A stretch of 64,000 nucleotides of DNA, taken from Roseococcus suduntuyensis (GTDB lineage Bacteria; Pseudomonadota; Alphaproteobacteria; Acetobacterales; Acetobacteraceae). Numbering within the stretch: position 1 is the stretch's first letter; every line of letters begins with the position of its first letter. Location of the stretch: assembly GCF_014196305.1 (NCBI RefSeq), contig NZ_JACIDJ010000002.1, positions 248,001-312,000 of the forward strand, given 5' to 3'. A program made the translations under genes and the position numbers. Shown in pieces: positions 51,608 to 60,988 of this stretch. The notes below the pieces were generated by a model. The model searched no databases. It worked only from the letters and a program-made list of their open reading frames with translations, and was not told where the DNA came from.

Positions 51608-53029
51608 ATGCCTCACGCGATCGGGGGCGGCGTGACCATTCCCACCGACCCCGCCCTGATGGAGGCCGAGCAACTGCTCGGCCTCTACGCCCGCCGCGCC
51701 CTCTCGCCCGTCGAGGCGCTGAAGGCCGTGATGGAGCGCGTGGCGCGCATGAACCCCTGGGTCAACGCCTTCGCCGCGATGAACCCCCGCGCCCTGGCCC
51801 AGGCGGGCGAGAGCGAGGCGCGCTGGGCCGCCGGCCGCCCCATGGGGCCGCTCGATGGCGTGCCCTGCACGGTGAAGGACCTGCTGAACCTGGCGGGCTT
51901 CCCCACCCGCCGCGGCAGCCGTGCGACCGAGGCGACGCCGGCCGGCGAGGACGCACCCTCTGTGCTCGGCCTGAAATCGGCGGGCGCGGTGATCCTGGGC
52001 AAGACCACAACCACCGAATTCGGCTGGAAGTCCCCGGGCGACTGCCCGCTGCACGGCATCACCCGCAACCCGTGGAACCGCGAGCGCACGCCGGGCGGCT
52101 CCTCCTCCGGCGCCGGCGCGGCCGCCGCCGCCTGCTTCGGCCCGCTGCACATCGGCACCGATGCTGGGGGCTCCATCCGCATCCCGGCCGCTTTCTGCGG
52201 CGTGGTGGGCGTGAAGCCCAGCTTCGGGCGCGTGCCGCAATGGCCGCTCGGCGCCTTCGCCAATGTGGCGGTGGCCGGGCCCATGGCGCGTTCGGTGCGC
52301 GACGCCGCGCTGATGATGAACGCCATGGCCCGCCATGACCTGCGCGACCCCTTCTGCCTGCCGGATGAGAACCGCGACTGGCGTGACGGCATCGAGGAGG
52401 GCGTGGCCGGACTGCGCGTCGCCATAGTCCGCCGCCTGGGCTTCGAGGCACCGCTGGACGCCGAAGGCGAGGAGGCCCTGCTCCAGGCCGCCCGCGCCCT
52501 GGAAGCCGCCGGCGCACATGTCGAGGAAGCGGACCCGGCGCTCCCCGACACCCGCGCCATCTTCGGCCGGGTCTGGGGTGTGGCGCTGGCGCGGCTGGTC
52601 GCCTCCATCCCCGAGGAATCGCGCGGGCTGCTCGATGCCGGGATCATGGAGGTGGCCGAGCGCCAGTCCCGCATGTCGGCCGTGGATTTCCTGGGCGCCG
52701 ACGCGCTCCGCATCGAGGCCGCGCACGCCATGGCGCGCTTCCACCAGCGATTCGACCTGGTGCTGACGGCCGCGACTCCGACCGCCGCCTTCGCAGCCGA
52801 CCAGCCCACCCTGCACCCCGAGACCGCCCTCTGGCGGGACTGGGCGCCCTGGACCTTCGCCTTCAACCTGACCCGCCAGCCGGCCATCTCCGTGCCCGTG
52901 GGCCTTGATTCAGAAGGAATGCCGCGCGCGGTGCAGGTGGCGGCGGCGCTCTACCGCGACGATCTGTGCTTCCGCGCCGCGCGTTCCCTGGAAATCGCAT
53001 TGCAGGTTCCCAGCGCCCCGGCCTTGTAA
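51608..53029 (+). CDS. Amidase (amidase-signature family)
   Basis: An amidase-signature serine hydrolase, 473 aa. The catalytic Lys is in VPCTVKDLLNLAG, the cis-Ser in the glycine/serine-rich RTPGGSSSGAGAAAAA, and the nucleophile Ser in IGTDAGGSIRIPAA. These are the Ser-cisSer-Lys triad. The start is uncertain: ATG at 51608 or, perhaps better, GTG at 51632 giving MTIPTDPALMEAEQLL. It follows glcB by 16 bp and may be in the same operon. Substrate cannot be told; GatA is unlikely because the usual gatCB neighbours are absent. Confidence 0.88.
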   Translation: MPHAIGGGVTIPTDPALMEAEQLLGLYARRALSPVEALKAVMERVARMNPWVNAFAAMNPRALAQAGESEARWAAGRPMGPLDGVPCTVKDLLNLAGFPTRRGSRATEATPAGEDAPSVLGLKSAGAVILGKTTTTEFGWKSPGDCPLHGITRNPWNRERTPGGSSSGAGAAAAACFGPLHIGTDAGGSIRIPAAFCGVVGVKPSFGRVPQWPLGAFANVAVAGPMARSVRDAALMMNAMARHDLRDPFCLPDENRDWRDGIEEGVAGLRVAIVRRLGFEAPLDAEGEEALLQAARALEAAGAHVEEADPALPDTRAIFGRVWGVALARLVASIPEESRGLLDAGIMEVAERQSRMSAVDFLGADALRIEAAHAMARFHQRFDLVLTAATPTAAFAADQPTLHPETALWRDWAPWTFAFNLTRQPAISVPVGLDSEGMPRAVQVAAALYRDDLCFRAARSLEIALQVPSAPAL

Positions 53030-53128
53030 CCAAAGCGCAAAGATGCTTTGACGCCGCCACAGTCAAGGCGGCGCCGTGGCGGAACGGGGGCAACCCGAAC
53101 CTCCGCGAGGGCCGGAGTGGAGGGAACC

Positions 53129-53326
53129 ATGCGTGTTCTGAAGCCCCTGATCCTGGCACGTCGCCGCCAGATCTCCGCCGGCCCCGCACGGCGCGAGGCC
53201 CCGCACCCCTTCGTGCTGGCGCTGCCCGTCGAGACCACCGACATCTTCGACATGCGCCACGAGCCCCGCGCCTTCACCGACGCGACCATCGTGCCCTTGC
53301 CCGTTCCCCGCGTCGCCGCGGAGTAA
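53129..53326 (+). CDS. Small hypothetical protein (65 aa)
   Basis: A short ORF with a GGAGGG site just before its ATG. The product begins MRVLKPLILARRRQISAG, is rich in Arg and Pro, and has an acidic middle (ETTDIFDMRHEP). It has no recognised family. Its TAA stop falls inside the first unit of the 32-bp tandem repeat, which may have arisen from its end. GC skew and codon use look similar to neighbours. Coding status is moderately supported only. Confidence 0.5.
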   Translation: MRVLKPLILARRRQISAGPARREAPHPFVLALPVETTDIFDMRHEPRAFTDATIVPLPVPRVAAE

Positions 53327-53456
53327 TCCGCGGCGCCAGGGATAGGCTCGCGGAGTAATCTGCGGCGCCAGGGAGAGGCTGGCGGAGTAATCCGCGGCGC
53401 AAGGGAGAGGCTCGCGGAGTAATCCGCGGCGCCAGGGAGAGGCTCGCGGAGCAACG
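53318..53456. repeat. 32-bp tandem repeat, four full units plus a partial
   Basis: Units at 53318-53349, 53350-53381, 53382-53413 and 53414-53445 are nearly identical, with a truncated fifth to 53456. Each unit contains the small inverted repeat GCGGAGTAATCCGC (5-bp stem, GTAA loop) and the GGCGCCAGGGAGAGGCT segment. There are no spacers, so it is not CRISPR. It lies between the small ORF and the stop of serB. Confidence 0.9.
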
Positions 53457-53463
53457 GGCGGCT

Positions 53464-54357
53464 TCAGCCTCGGCGGAATTCCGCCGCGCGGTAGCCCTGG
53501 GCGAACAGCAGCCCTCGCAAATCCGCATGTTCCAGCCGGTGGCGCGCCGCGGCCGCCACCACGGGCTTGGCGCGGAAAGCGACACCCAGCCCCGCGGCCT
53601 GGATCATGGCCAGGTCATTGGCGCCATCGCCCACCGTCGCGGCCTCGGCCAGCGGGACGCCGAGCTGCGCCGCCAGGCGCTTGAGCGTGGCGAGCTTGGC
53701 GTCGCGGTCCAGGATGGGCTGGCCCACCGCGCCCGTCAGCTTGCCCTCCTCGACCAGCAGCGTATTGGCATGGTGCTCATGAAAGCCCACGAGTTCCGCC
53801 ACGCGCGCGGTGAAGAAGGTGAAGCCGCCCGAGACCAGCGCGGTGTGGGCGCCATTTGCCCGCATGGTGCCGACCAGCTCGGCCGCGCCGGGCGTGAGTT
53901 CGGTGGCCTTCCAGGTGGCTTCCAGCGCCGTGTCCTCCAGGCCGCGCAGCATGGCGACGCGCGCGGTCAGCGCCTGGGCGAAATCCAGCTCGCCATTCAT
54001 GGAGCGGCGGGTGATTTCCGCGATCTGCTCCTTCAGGCCCGCGAAGGCGGCGATCTCGTCCAGGGTCTCGCTGGTGACGATGGTGCTGTCCATGTCGGCC
54101 AGCAGCAGCTTCTTGCGGCGACCGTCGCGGGGCTGGGCGATCAGGTCGAGCGGGGCGTCGCCCAGCGCGGCCCGCACGGCGGCCTCCGCCTGCTCGGCGG
54201 CGAGGGCCGTGAAGGGCTGGTCCACCGCCTCGCCCTCCGACAGCCATTCGGCCGCGTCCAGGTCGGCGCCCAGCGCCGAGAGGGCGGCGCGGGCGACGCG
54301 CAGATGGTCCGGGGTCAGCGCGCCGGGCGCGGCGGTCAGGGTCAGCATATGGGGCAT
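53464..54357 (-). CDS. serB: Phosphoserine phosphatase
   Basis: SerB dephosphorylates phosphoserine in the last step of serine synthesis. The 297-aa HAD-family protein has the nucleophile motif DMDSTIVTSET near residue 88, motif II VSGGFTFF, the conserved Lys in RDAKLATLKRLA and motif IV TVGDGANDLAMI. The N-terminal 85 residues form the ACT-like extension seen in this subgroup. It is divergent from miaA across about 29 bp. Confidence 0.95.
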   Translation of the reverse strand: MPHMLTLTAAPGALTPDHLRVARAALSALGADLDAAEWLSEGEAVDQPFTALAAEQAEAAVRAALGDAPLDLIAQPRDGRRKKLLLADMDSTIVTSETLDEIAAFAGLKEQIAEITRRSMNGELDFAQALTARVAMLRGLEDTALEATWKATELTPGAAELVGTMRANGAHTALVSGGFTFFTARVAELVGFHEHHANTLLVEEGKLTGAVGQPILDRDAKLATLKRLAAQLGVPLAEAATVGDGANDLAMIQAAGLGVAFRAKPVVAAAARHRLEHADLRGLLFAQGYRAAEFRRG

Positions 54358-54386
54358 GGCGGGCGGACCATGCCGGGTGCGGCGTG

Positions 54387-55367
54387 ATGCGCCAAGCCCT
54401 CATCATCGCCGGGCCGACGTGCAGCGGGAAATCGGCCCTGGCGCTGGCACTGGCCGAGCGGCTGGGCGGCACCGTCATCAATGCCGACGCCATGCAGTGC
54501 TATCGCGAGCTGCGCGTGCTGACCGCCCGGCCCACGCCGGAGGAGGAGGCCCGCGCGCCCCACGCCCTCTATGGCGTGCTGCCGGCGTCGGTGGTAGGCA
54601 GCGTGGCCTGGTGGCGCGCGGCAGCGCTGGAGGCGATGGAAGGGGCAAGCTTGCCCATCCTCTGCGGCGGCACGGGCATGTATCTGCGCGCGTTGACCCA
54701 GGGCCTTTCGGCGCTGCCCGACGTGACGCCGGCCGCCCGCGCCGAGGCGCGCGCCCTGCTGGCGGAACTGGGCCCCGAAGCCCTGCACGCGCGACTGAAC
54801 GCGGAGGATGCGGCGCTGATCCGCCCCTCGGACAGCCAGCGTATCGCCCGCGCGCATGAGGTGTGGCTCAGCACGGGGCGGAGCCTCGCGCATTGGCAGC
54901 GCGCGGCGCCCTTGCTGCCGCCGGCGCCCTACGCCTTCCGCGCCATCCTTCTCGACCCACCGCGCGCGGAGCTGCGCGCGGCCATCGCGGCGCGGTGGCA
55001 GGCCATGCTGACAGGCGGCGCGCGCGAGGAGGTCGCGACGCTGCTGGCCCAGGGCCTCGACCCCGCCCTGCCCGCCATGCGCGCCCATGGCGTGCCCGAG
55101 CTGGCTGCGCTGCTGCGTGGCGAGATCACCGGGGACGAGGCCAGCCGCCGCGCCATCGCCAACACAGGCGCCTATACACGGCGCCAGGCCACCTGGTTCC
55201 GCCATCAGCCGCTGATGGCCGCGCGGCACGTCCCCTTTGCCGCTCCGCAGCGGGCGCATATCATCAATGCGCGTTTCGCATCTTTGGCGCAATTTTCAGA
55301 AAGCGAACAGGCAAAAATCTTCGCGTTTCTTCGTGAGGGTGTTGACGGGGCCATTCCACCCCCGTAA
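54387..55367 (+). CDS. miaA: tRNA dimethylallyltransferase
   Basis: MiaA isopentenylates A37 of tRNAs reading UNN codons. The 326-aa product has the P-loop GPTCSGKSALALALA near residue 9, INADAMQCYRELRVLTARP, GGTGMYLRALTQGL and the C-terminal TRRQATWFRHQ. The ATG at 54387 is preferred over the GTG one codon earlier. The C-terminal 30 residues are less conserved-looking. It is followed by ilvB after 33 bp. Confidence 0.95.
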   Translation: MRQALIIAGPTCSGKSALALALAERLGGTVINADAMQCYRELRVLTARPTPEEEARAPHALYGVLPASVVGSVAWWRAAALEAMEGASLPILCGGTGMYLRALTQGLSALPDVTPAARAEARALLAELGPEALHARLNAEDAALIRPSDSQRIARAHEVWLSTGRSLAHWQRAAPLLPPAPYAFRAILLDPPRAELRAAIAARWQAMLTGGAREEVATLLAQGLDPALPAMRAHGVPELAALLRGEITGDEASRRAIANTGAYTRRQATWFRHQPLMAARHVPFAAPQRAHIINARFASLAQFSESEQAKIFAFLREGVDGAIPPP

Positions 55368-55400
55368 GCCCTTCGCAGTCGCACATTTCCGGAACCCATC

Positions 55401-57215
55401 ATGTCCGCCACCGCCACGCCCCCCGCCCCCGCCGCCACCGACCATCTGTCGGGCGCCGAGGTCGTCCTGCGCGCGCTGAAGGACCAGGGCGTGGACGTCA
55501 TCTTCGGCTATCCCGGCGGCGCCGTGCTGCCGATCTATGACGCGCTGTTCCAGCAGAACCACATCCGCCACATCCTGGTGCGGCACGAGCAGGCGGCGGT
55601 GCATGCCGCGGAGGGCTATGCTCGCTCCACCGGCAAGGTGGGCGTGGTGCTGGTCACCTCCGGCCCCGGCGCGACCAATGCCGTGACGGGCCTTGTGGAC
55701 GCGCTGATGGACAGCATCCCGGTGGTGTGCCTCACGGGCCAGGTGCCCACGCACCTCATCGGCAACGACGCCTTCCAGGAGGCCGACACCACCGGCATCA
55801 CCCGCCCCGCCACCAAGCACAACTATCTGGTGAAGCGCAGCGAGGACCTGGCCCGCGTGGTGCATGACGCCTTCTATGTGGCGAAGTCCGGCCGGCCGGG
55901 CCCGGTGGTGATTGACCTGCCGAAGGACATCCTGATCAAGCCGGCACCCTATGTGGACGCGCCCAAGGCCGAGGCGCCCCACCGTTCCTACCGCCCCGTG
56001 ACCTCGCCCAACCGCGACGCGATCCTGGAGGCGGTGCGACTGCTGAAGCGGTCCGAGCGGCCCATCATCTATGCCGGCGGCGGCGTCATCAATTCGGGCC
56101 CCGAGGCCTCGCGCCTGCTGACGGAATTCGTGCGCCTGACGGGCATGCCCTGCACCAACACGCTGATGGGCCTCGGCGCCTATCCGGCCAGCGACCCGCA
56201 ATTCCTGGGAATGCTGGGCATGCACGGCACCTATGAGGCGAACCTCGCCATGCATGGCTGCGACGTGATGTTCAACATCGGCGCGCGCTTCGACGACCGC
56301 ATCACGGGGCGGCTGGACAAGTTCAGCGTGGGCTCGAAGAAGATCCATGCGGACATTGATCCTTCCTCCATCAACAAGAATGTGAAGGTGGACGTCGCCA
56401 TCCTGGGCGATGCCGGCCAGGTACTGGCCGCGATGATCGAGGCCTGGAACAGCGACGACACGCCCATCGCGAAGGACGCGCAGCTGGGCTGGTGGCGCAA
56501 GATCGACGGCTGGCGGTCCATCAACTGCCTGGCCTACACCCAGGTCCCCGAACCCGGCGCCATCATCAAGCCGCAGCACGCGGTGAAGCGCCTGTTCGAG
56601 ATCACTCAGGAGCTGGGGCGCGAAACCTTCATCTCGACCGAGGTGGGCCAGCACCAGATGTGGGCCGCGCAGTATTTCGGCTTCGACAAGCCGAACCGCT
56701 GGATGACCTCGGGCGGGCTCGGCACCATGGGCTACGGGCTGCCCGCGGCCATGGGCGTGCAGATCGCCCACCCCGACGCGCTGTGCATTGATGTCGCGGG
56801 CGAGGCCTCCATCCTGATGAACATCCAGGAGATGGGCACGCTGGCGCAGTATCGCCTGCCGGTGAAGGTGTTCATCCTGAACAACGAGTACATGGGCATG
56901 GTGCGCCAGTGGCAGGAACTGCTGCATGGCGGGCGCTATTCCGAGAGCTACAGCGCCTCCCTGCCCGATTTCGTGAAGCTGGCGGAAAGCTTCCACGCGC
57001 GCGGGCTGCGCGCGAAGTCGCTCGGTGAGCTGGACGACGTGATCCGTGAGATGATCGCGCATCCCGGCCCGGTGATCGCCGACATCTGCGTGGACCAGAA
57101 GGAGAACTGCTTCCCGATGATCCCGTCGGGCGCGGCCCACAACGAGATGATCCTGGGGCCGGACCAGGAGAAGAACGCGGCCAGCGTGACGGACGAGGGC
57201 AAGGTCCTTGTTTGA
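55401..57215 (+). CDS. ilvB: Acetolactate synthase large (catalytic) subunit
   Basis: This is the ThDP-, FAD- and Mg-dependent large subunit that makes acetolactate or acetohydroxybutyrate for valine, leucine and isoleucine. The 604-aa protein has the N-terminal catalytic-Glu motif FGYPGGAVLPIYDAL and VRHEQAAVHAAEGYARSTG. The C-terminal ThDP motif begins DVAGEASILMN, with MVRQWQELLHGGRYSES after it. The Gly-Asp of the usual GDGSF motif reads G(E)AS, a mild variant. No obvious attenuator precedes it. Confidence 0.95.
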   Translation: MSATATPPAPAATDHLSGAEVVLRALKDQGVDVIFGYPGGAVLPIYDALFQQNHIRHILVRHEQAAVHAAEGYARSTGKVGVVLVTSGPGATNAVTGLVDALMDSIPVVCLTGQVPTHLIGNDAFQEADTTGITRPATKHNYLVKRSEDLARVVHDAFYVAKSGRPGPVVIDLPKDILIKPAPYVDAPKAEAPHRSYRPVTSPNRDAILEAVRLLKRSERPIIYAGGGVINSGPEASRLLTEFVRLTGMPCTNTLMGLGAYPASDPQFLGMLGMHGTYEANLAMHGCDVMFNIGARFDDRITGRLDKFSVGSKKIHADIDPSSINKNVKVDVAILGDAGQVLAAMIEAWNSDDTPIAKDAQLGWWRKIDGWRSINCLAYTQVPEPGAIIKPQHAVKRLFEITQELGRETFISTEVGQHQMWAAQYFGFDKPNRWMTSGGLGTMGYGLPAAMGVQIAHPDALCIDVAGEASILMNIQEMGTLAQYRLPVKVFILNNEYMGMVRQWQELLHGGRYSESYSASLPDFVKLAESFHARGLRAKSLGELDDVIREMIAHPGPVIADICVDQKENCFPMIPSGAAHNEMILGPDQEKNAASVTDEGKVLV

Positions 57216-57216
57216 T

Positions 57217-57317
57217 GCCCTCAGACGCCGGGCGCGGCCTCCGGCCGCTTGGCTTCGCGCCATCATGGGTGCACGTGCCAAACGGTAGGTCTGGGCGCGG
57301 CGTCCGCTTCGCGGCCG
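57217..57317 (+). repeat. Dispersed ~100-bp intergenic repeat, copy B
   Basis: Begins two bases after the ilvB stop and matches copy A (10477-10579) strongly at its start and end. It fills most of the 156-bp gap between ilvB and ilvN. No coding potential is seen. Confidence 0.65.
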
Positions 57318-57371
57318 CATTCGCCGAGGATGCGCCCTTCCCATTACTTCCGCCTTGGATGACTGAAAAAA

Positions 57372-57887
57372 ATGTCTGGAATGGATACGCGGACGGCGAC
57401 GATCGCCGTGCTGGTGGAAAACGAGGCGGGCGTGCTGGCCCGCGTGATCGGCCTGTTCTCGGGCCGCGGCTACAACATTGACAGCCTGACCGTGGCGCCG
57501 GTGGACGACGAGGGGCGGCTGTCGCGCATCACCGTCGTGACCTCCGGCACCGAGATGGTGATCGAGCAGATCAAGGCGCAACTCGACCGGCTGGTGCCCG
57601 TGCACAAGGTGGCGGATTTGACGGTGGAAGGCCCGCACCTCGTGCGCGAGCTGGCGCTGATCAAGGTGGTGGGCACGGGTGACCATCGCGTCGAGGCGCT
57701 GCGGCTGGCCGATGCCTTCCGCGCCCGCGTGGTGGACGCCACCACGGAGAGCTTCGTCTTTGAGATGACCGGCAATGCCGACAAGATCGACGCCTTCTGC
57801 GCGCTGATGCGCCCGCTGGGGCTGGCTGAGATTTGCCGGACCGGGGCGGTTGCCATCGCCCGCGGCACGCGGCAGATGGCGCTGTGA
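57372..57887 (+). CDS. ilvN: Acetolactate synthase small (regulatory) subunit
   Basis: The small subunit stabilises the large one and carries feedback inhibition by valine. The 171-aa product has an ACT domain at the N-terminus (ATIAVLVENEAGVLARVIGLFSGRGYNIDSL) and a C-terminal domain with ELALIKVVGTG and AFCALMRPLGLAEICRTG. The family's usual length is about 160-170. It lies downstream of ilvB, separated by repeat copy B. Confidence 0.95.
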   Translation: MSGMDTRTATIAVLVENEAGVLARVIGLFSGRGYNIDSLTVAPVDDEGRLSRITVVTSGTEMVIEQIKAQLDRLVPVHKVADLTVEGPHLVRELALIKVVGTGDHRVEALRLADAFRARVVDATTESFVFEMTGNADKIDAFCALMRPLGLAEICRTGAVAIARGTRQMAL

Positions 57888-58943
<1,056 letters not shown>

Positions 58944-58992
58944 GCTGTTCTCGCCCGCCCGCCTCGCCTGTCTGCTGACACCGCGGGGCGGG

Positions 58993-59730
58993 GTGCGCCT
59001 ACAGCCGGGGCTGGGTTACGGCCCCTTGCCCCGGCAACGTCTCGATCTCTACCTGCCCGAACATGACACGCCCAACGCGCCCGCTTTGCTTTTCCTGCAT
59101 GGCGGCGCCTGGGTTTCCGGCAGCCGGGCCGACTATGGCTTCGTGGGCGTGACGCTCGCACGGCGCGGCATCGTGGTTGCCATCGCCGACTACCGGCTCT
59201 GGCCCAAAGTGGCCCACCCTGGCTTTGTGGAAGATGCGGCGCTGGCGGCGCGCTGGGTGGCCACGCGCCACGGCGGTGTGACCGTCATGGGCCATTCCGC
59301 CGGCGCCTTCCTGGCCGCCTGCATCGCCCTCGATCCGCGCTGGGGCGTGCGGGAGCAGATGCGCGGCTTCATCGGCATCTCAGGCCCCTATGATTTCGGC
59401 GCCCATGAGGTGACGCCGCCCGCCATCTTCGCGGGGCTGGAGCGCATCCAGGCCGCCCCCGTGCCGCTGGAAGGCGCGCCGCCCCTGCTGCTGCTGCACG
59501 GCGCGCGCGACACCACGGTGGGCCCCTACCATTCCGAAATCCTGGCCGAACGGGCGCGGCAGGCGGGAGTGCCGGTGCGCCACGTCGTCTGGCCCCGGCT
59601 TTCGCACATCGACATCATGGCGGGCTTCACCCCCGCCGCGCGCTGGCTCCGCATGGGCGAACCGGCGGTGGTGGACGAAATCGCCGCTTTTCTTGGCCTT
59701 GCCGAGGCGGCTGATTCACGCCTCCGGTGA
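58993..59730 (+). CDS. Alpha/beta hydrolase (HSL-type esterase)
   Basis: A 245-aa alpha/beta-hydrolase with the oxyanion motif LFLHGGAWVSGSRADYG and nucleophile elbow VMGHSAGAFLA, plus a C-terminal His in RLSHIDIMAG. The start is a GTG at 58993, overlapping the gap after ilvC by about 50 bp. The family includes carboxylesterases and kynurenine formamidase-like enzymes. Function in the ilv neighbourhood is unknown. The stop codon lies within the following hairpin. Confidence 0.85.
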   Translation: MRLQPGLGYGPLPRQRLDLYLPEHDTPNAPALLFLHGGAWVSGSRADYGFVGVTLARRGIVVAIADYRLWPKVAHPGFVEDAALAARWVATRHGGVTVMGHSAGAFLAACIALDPRWGVREQMRGFIGISGPYDFGAHEVTPPAIFAGLERIQAAPVPLEGAPPLLLLHGARDTTVGPYHSEILAERARQAGVPVRHVVWPRLSHIDIMAGFTPAARWLRMGEPAVVDEIAAFLGLAEAADSRLR

Positions 59731-59744
59731 GGCCACCGGAGGCG
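59719..59744. terminator. Two-way hairpin overlapping the hydrolase stop
   Basis: A perfect 11-bp stem (59719-59729 with 59734-59744) with loop AGGC spans the stop of the plus-strand hydrolase (TGA 59728-59730) and ends two bases from the stop of the minus-strand MOSC gene. It probably serves both convergent genes. Confidence 0.7.
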
Positions 59745-59745
59745 A

Positions 59746-60219
59746 TCAGACGCCATCCGGTGCCAGCACATCCCCCGGCCGGATGACGCCACCCCGCAGG
59801 ATGATGCAGTTCAGCCCCGAACGGTTGGTCAGCGGCTTGAACAGCCGCCGCCCCAGCAGGTCATCGAGATACTGGCAGGGCACGTTCAGCCTGATCCCCT
59901 CCAGCACCGCCTCCCCCACCCGGAAGCGCTGGCCGACCAGGTGGTTCAGCGGCACGCCCCGCACCGTCAGGTTCCGGCGGTGCTCATGCGGCGCCAGTTC
60001 CAGCGCGTGGTCGCGCGCCAGGGCCTCCAGCGTCTCCACCTCGATCAGCGTCACCTGGCGTTCGCGCTGCGGCTTGGGGCTGTAGGTGCCGGTGCCGAGC
60101 AAATAGCGGTCGCCCTCGATGCCCTGCCCCTCCAGCAGCCGCGCCTCGGGCAGCGCCTCCATGGGCGCGCCGCCGCGCGGGGCGATGTGGATGTGGAGCA
60201 GCGTGCCGGACCATGTCAT
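59746..60219 (-). CDS. MOSC-domain sulfurase-like protein
   Basis: A 157-aa MOSC-domain protein. These domains occur in molybdenum cofactor sulfurases and YiiM-type reductases. The start at 60219 gives MTWSGTLLHIHIAPRGG. It has RNLTVRGVPLNHLVG, the conserved cysteine in NVPCQYLDD, and LNCIILRGGVIRPGD. As a stand-alone MOSC protein its partner is unknown; sulphur or molybdenum cofactor handling is inference. Confidence 0.87.
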   Translation of the reverse strand: MTWSGTLLHIHIAPRGGAPMEALPEARLLEGQGIEGDRYLLGTGTYSPKPQRERQVTLIEVETLEALARDHALELAPHEHRRNLTVRGVPLNHLVGQRFRVGEAVLEGIRLNVPCQYLDDLLGRRLFKPLTNRSGLNCIILRGGVIRPGDVLAPDGV

Positions 60220-60250
60220 GCGCCCAGGCTGTGCGCCCCGGCGCCGGCGG

Positions 60251-60988
60251 TCAAGGCAGGGCGGGCCGCACCATCTCCACCGCCACCGCCTGGCCCAGCG
60301 CCATGTCGGCCGCCACGCGCGAGGCGATGCCCGCCACCGCCCAGCCAGCCCCCTGCCGCACCAGGAGCGGGGCGCCCGAGGCCCCGCGCGTGCCCGCGCA
60401 GTCATGCAGCAGCAGCCCGCCCCGCAGGTCCAGCAGCCGGCAGCCGGTATCGGCCAGGAGCACCTCTGGCTGGTCCTGCTGGTAGCCGCCCAGCACCAGC
60501 GGCGTGCGCGGCGCGGCGGGCCGGTCCAGCAGCGGCAGGGCCACGCCCCGCATGGGCTGGGCCAGCGTCAGGATGGCCCAATCCTCCCGCCCCGGCCCGC
60601 GCAGCGCGGGGTCATAGCCTGGCCCCGTCTGGTAGCCGATGACGCTGCCGCGCGCGCGGAAGCGGCCGCGCTCATAGCCCAGCAGGAAGCTCACGCCGCG
60701 CGGATGGGTGAAGTCGCCGGTGCGGACCAGCAGCAGGCAATGGGCCGCGGTCAGCACCCGGTCGGGCGCGATCAACGTGCCGGTGCAGCGCCCGCCCCCC
60801 TGGGTCTGCACCACGCCGATGGAGGTCCAGGGCGCCTCGCCCATCGAGACGGGCGCGCGAGGATCGAAGCTGCCGATACCCGGCAGCGGCACCGCCTGCG
60901 GCACGCCGCCCGGCGCGGGGGATTTCGTCTGGGCGTAGGCGGGGCCGGCCAGCAGCAGGGCCAGCAGGGCAAGGGCCGTCCGTCTCAT
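60251..60988 (-). CDS. Secreted trypsin-like serine protease
   Basis: A chymotrypsin-fold protease (S1 family), 245 aa, with a signal peptide MRRTALALLALLLAGPAYAQ. The catalytic triad is visible: His in VLTAAHCLLL, Asp in DWAILTL, and Ser in GTRGASGAPLL. GGAGGAG precedes the ATG. It overlaps the apparent restored stop of the upstream cobB by 4 bp (ATGA), indicating coupling. A role in periplasmic protein processing is inference. Confidence 0.92.
   Translation of the reverse strand: MRRTALALLALLLAGPAYAQTKSPAPGGVPQAVPLPGIGSFDPRAPVSMGEAPWTSIGVVQTQGGGRCTGTLIAPDRVLTAAHCLLLVRTGDFTHPRGVSFLLGYERGRFRARGSVIGYQTGPGYDPALRGPGREDWAILTLAQPMRGVALPLLDRPAAPRTPLVLGGYQQDQPEVLLADTGCRLLDLRGGLLLHDCAGTRGASGAPLLVRQGAGWAVAGIASRVAADMALGQAVAVEMVRPALP

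Noticed and set aside
53318-53456. CRISPR array
   Set aside because: The 32-bp repeats are directly adjacent with no variable spacers, and no cas genes are present.
55368-55400. Attenuator or leader peptide ahead of ilvB
   Set aside because: The gap is only 33 bp, without a Val/Leu/Ile-rich peptide or terminator-antiterminator pair.
57216-57371. Known ilvH-type regulatory RNA between ilvB and ilvN
   Set aside because: The sequence matches the dispersed repeat at 10477 instead, which follows an unrelated gene.
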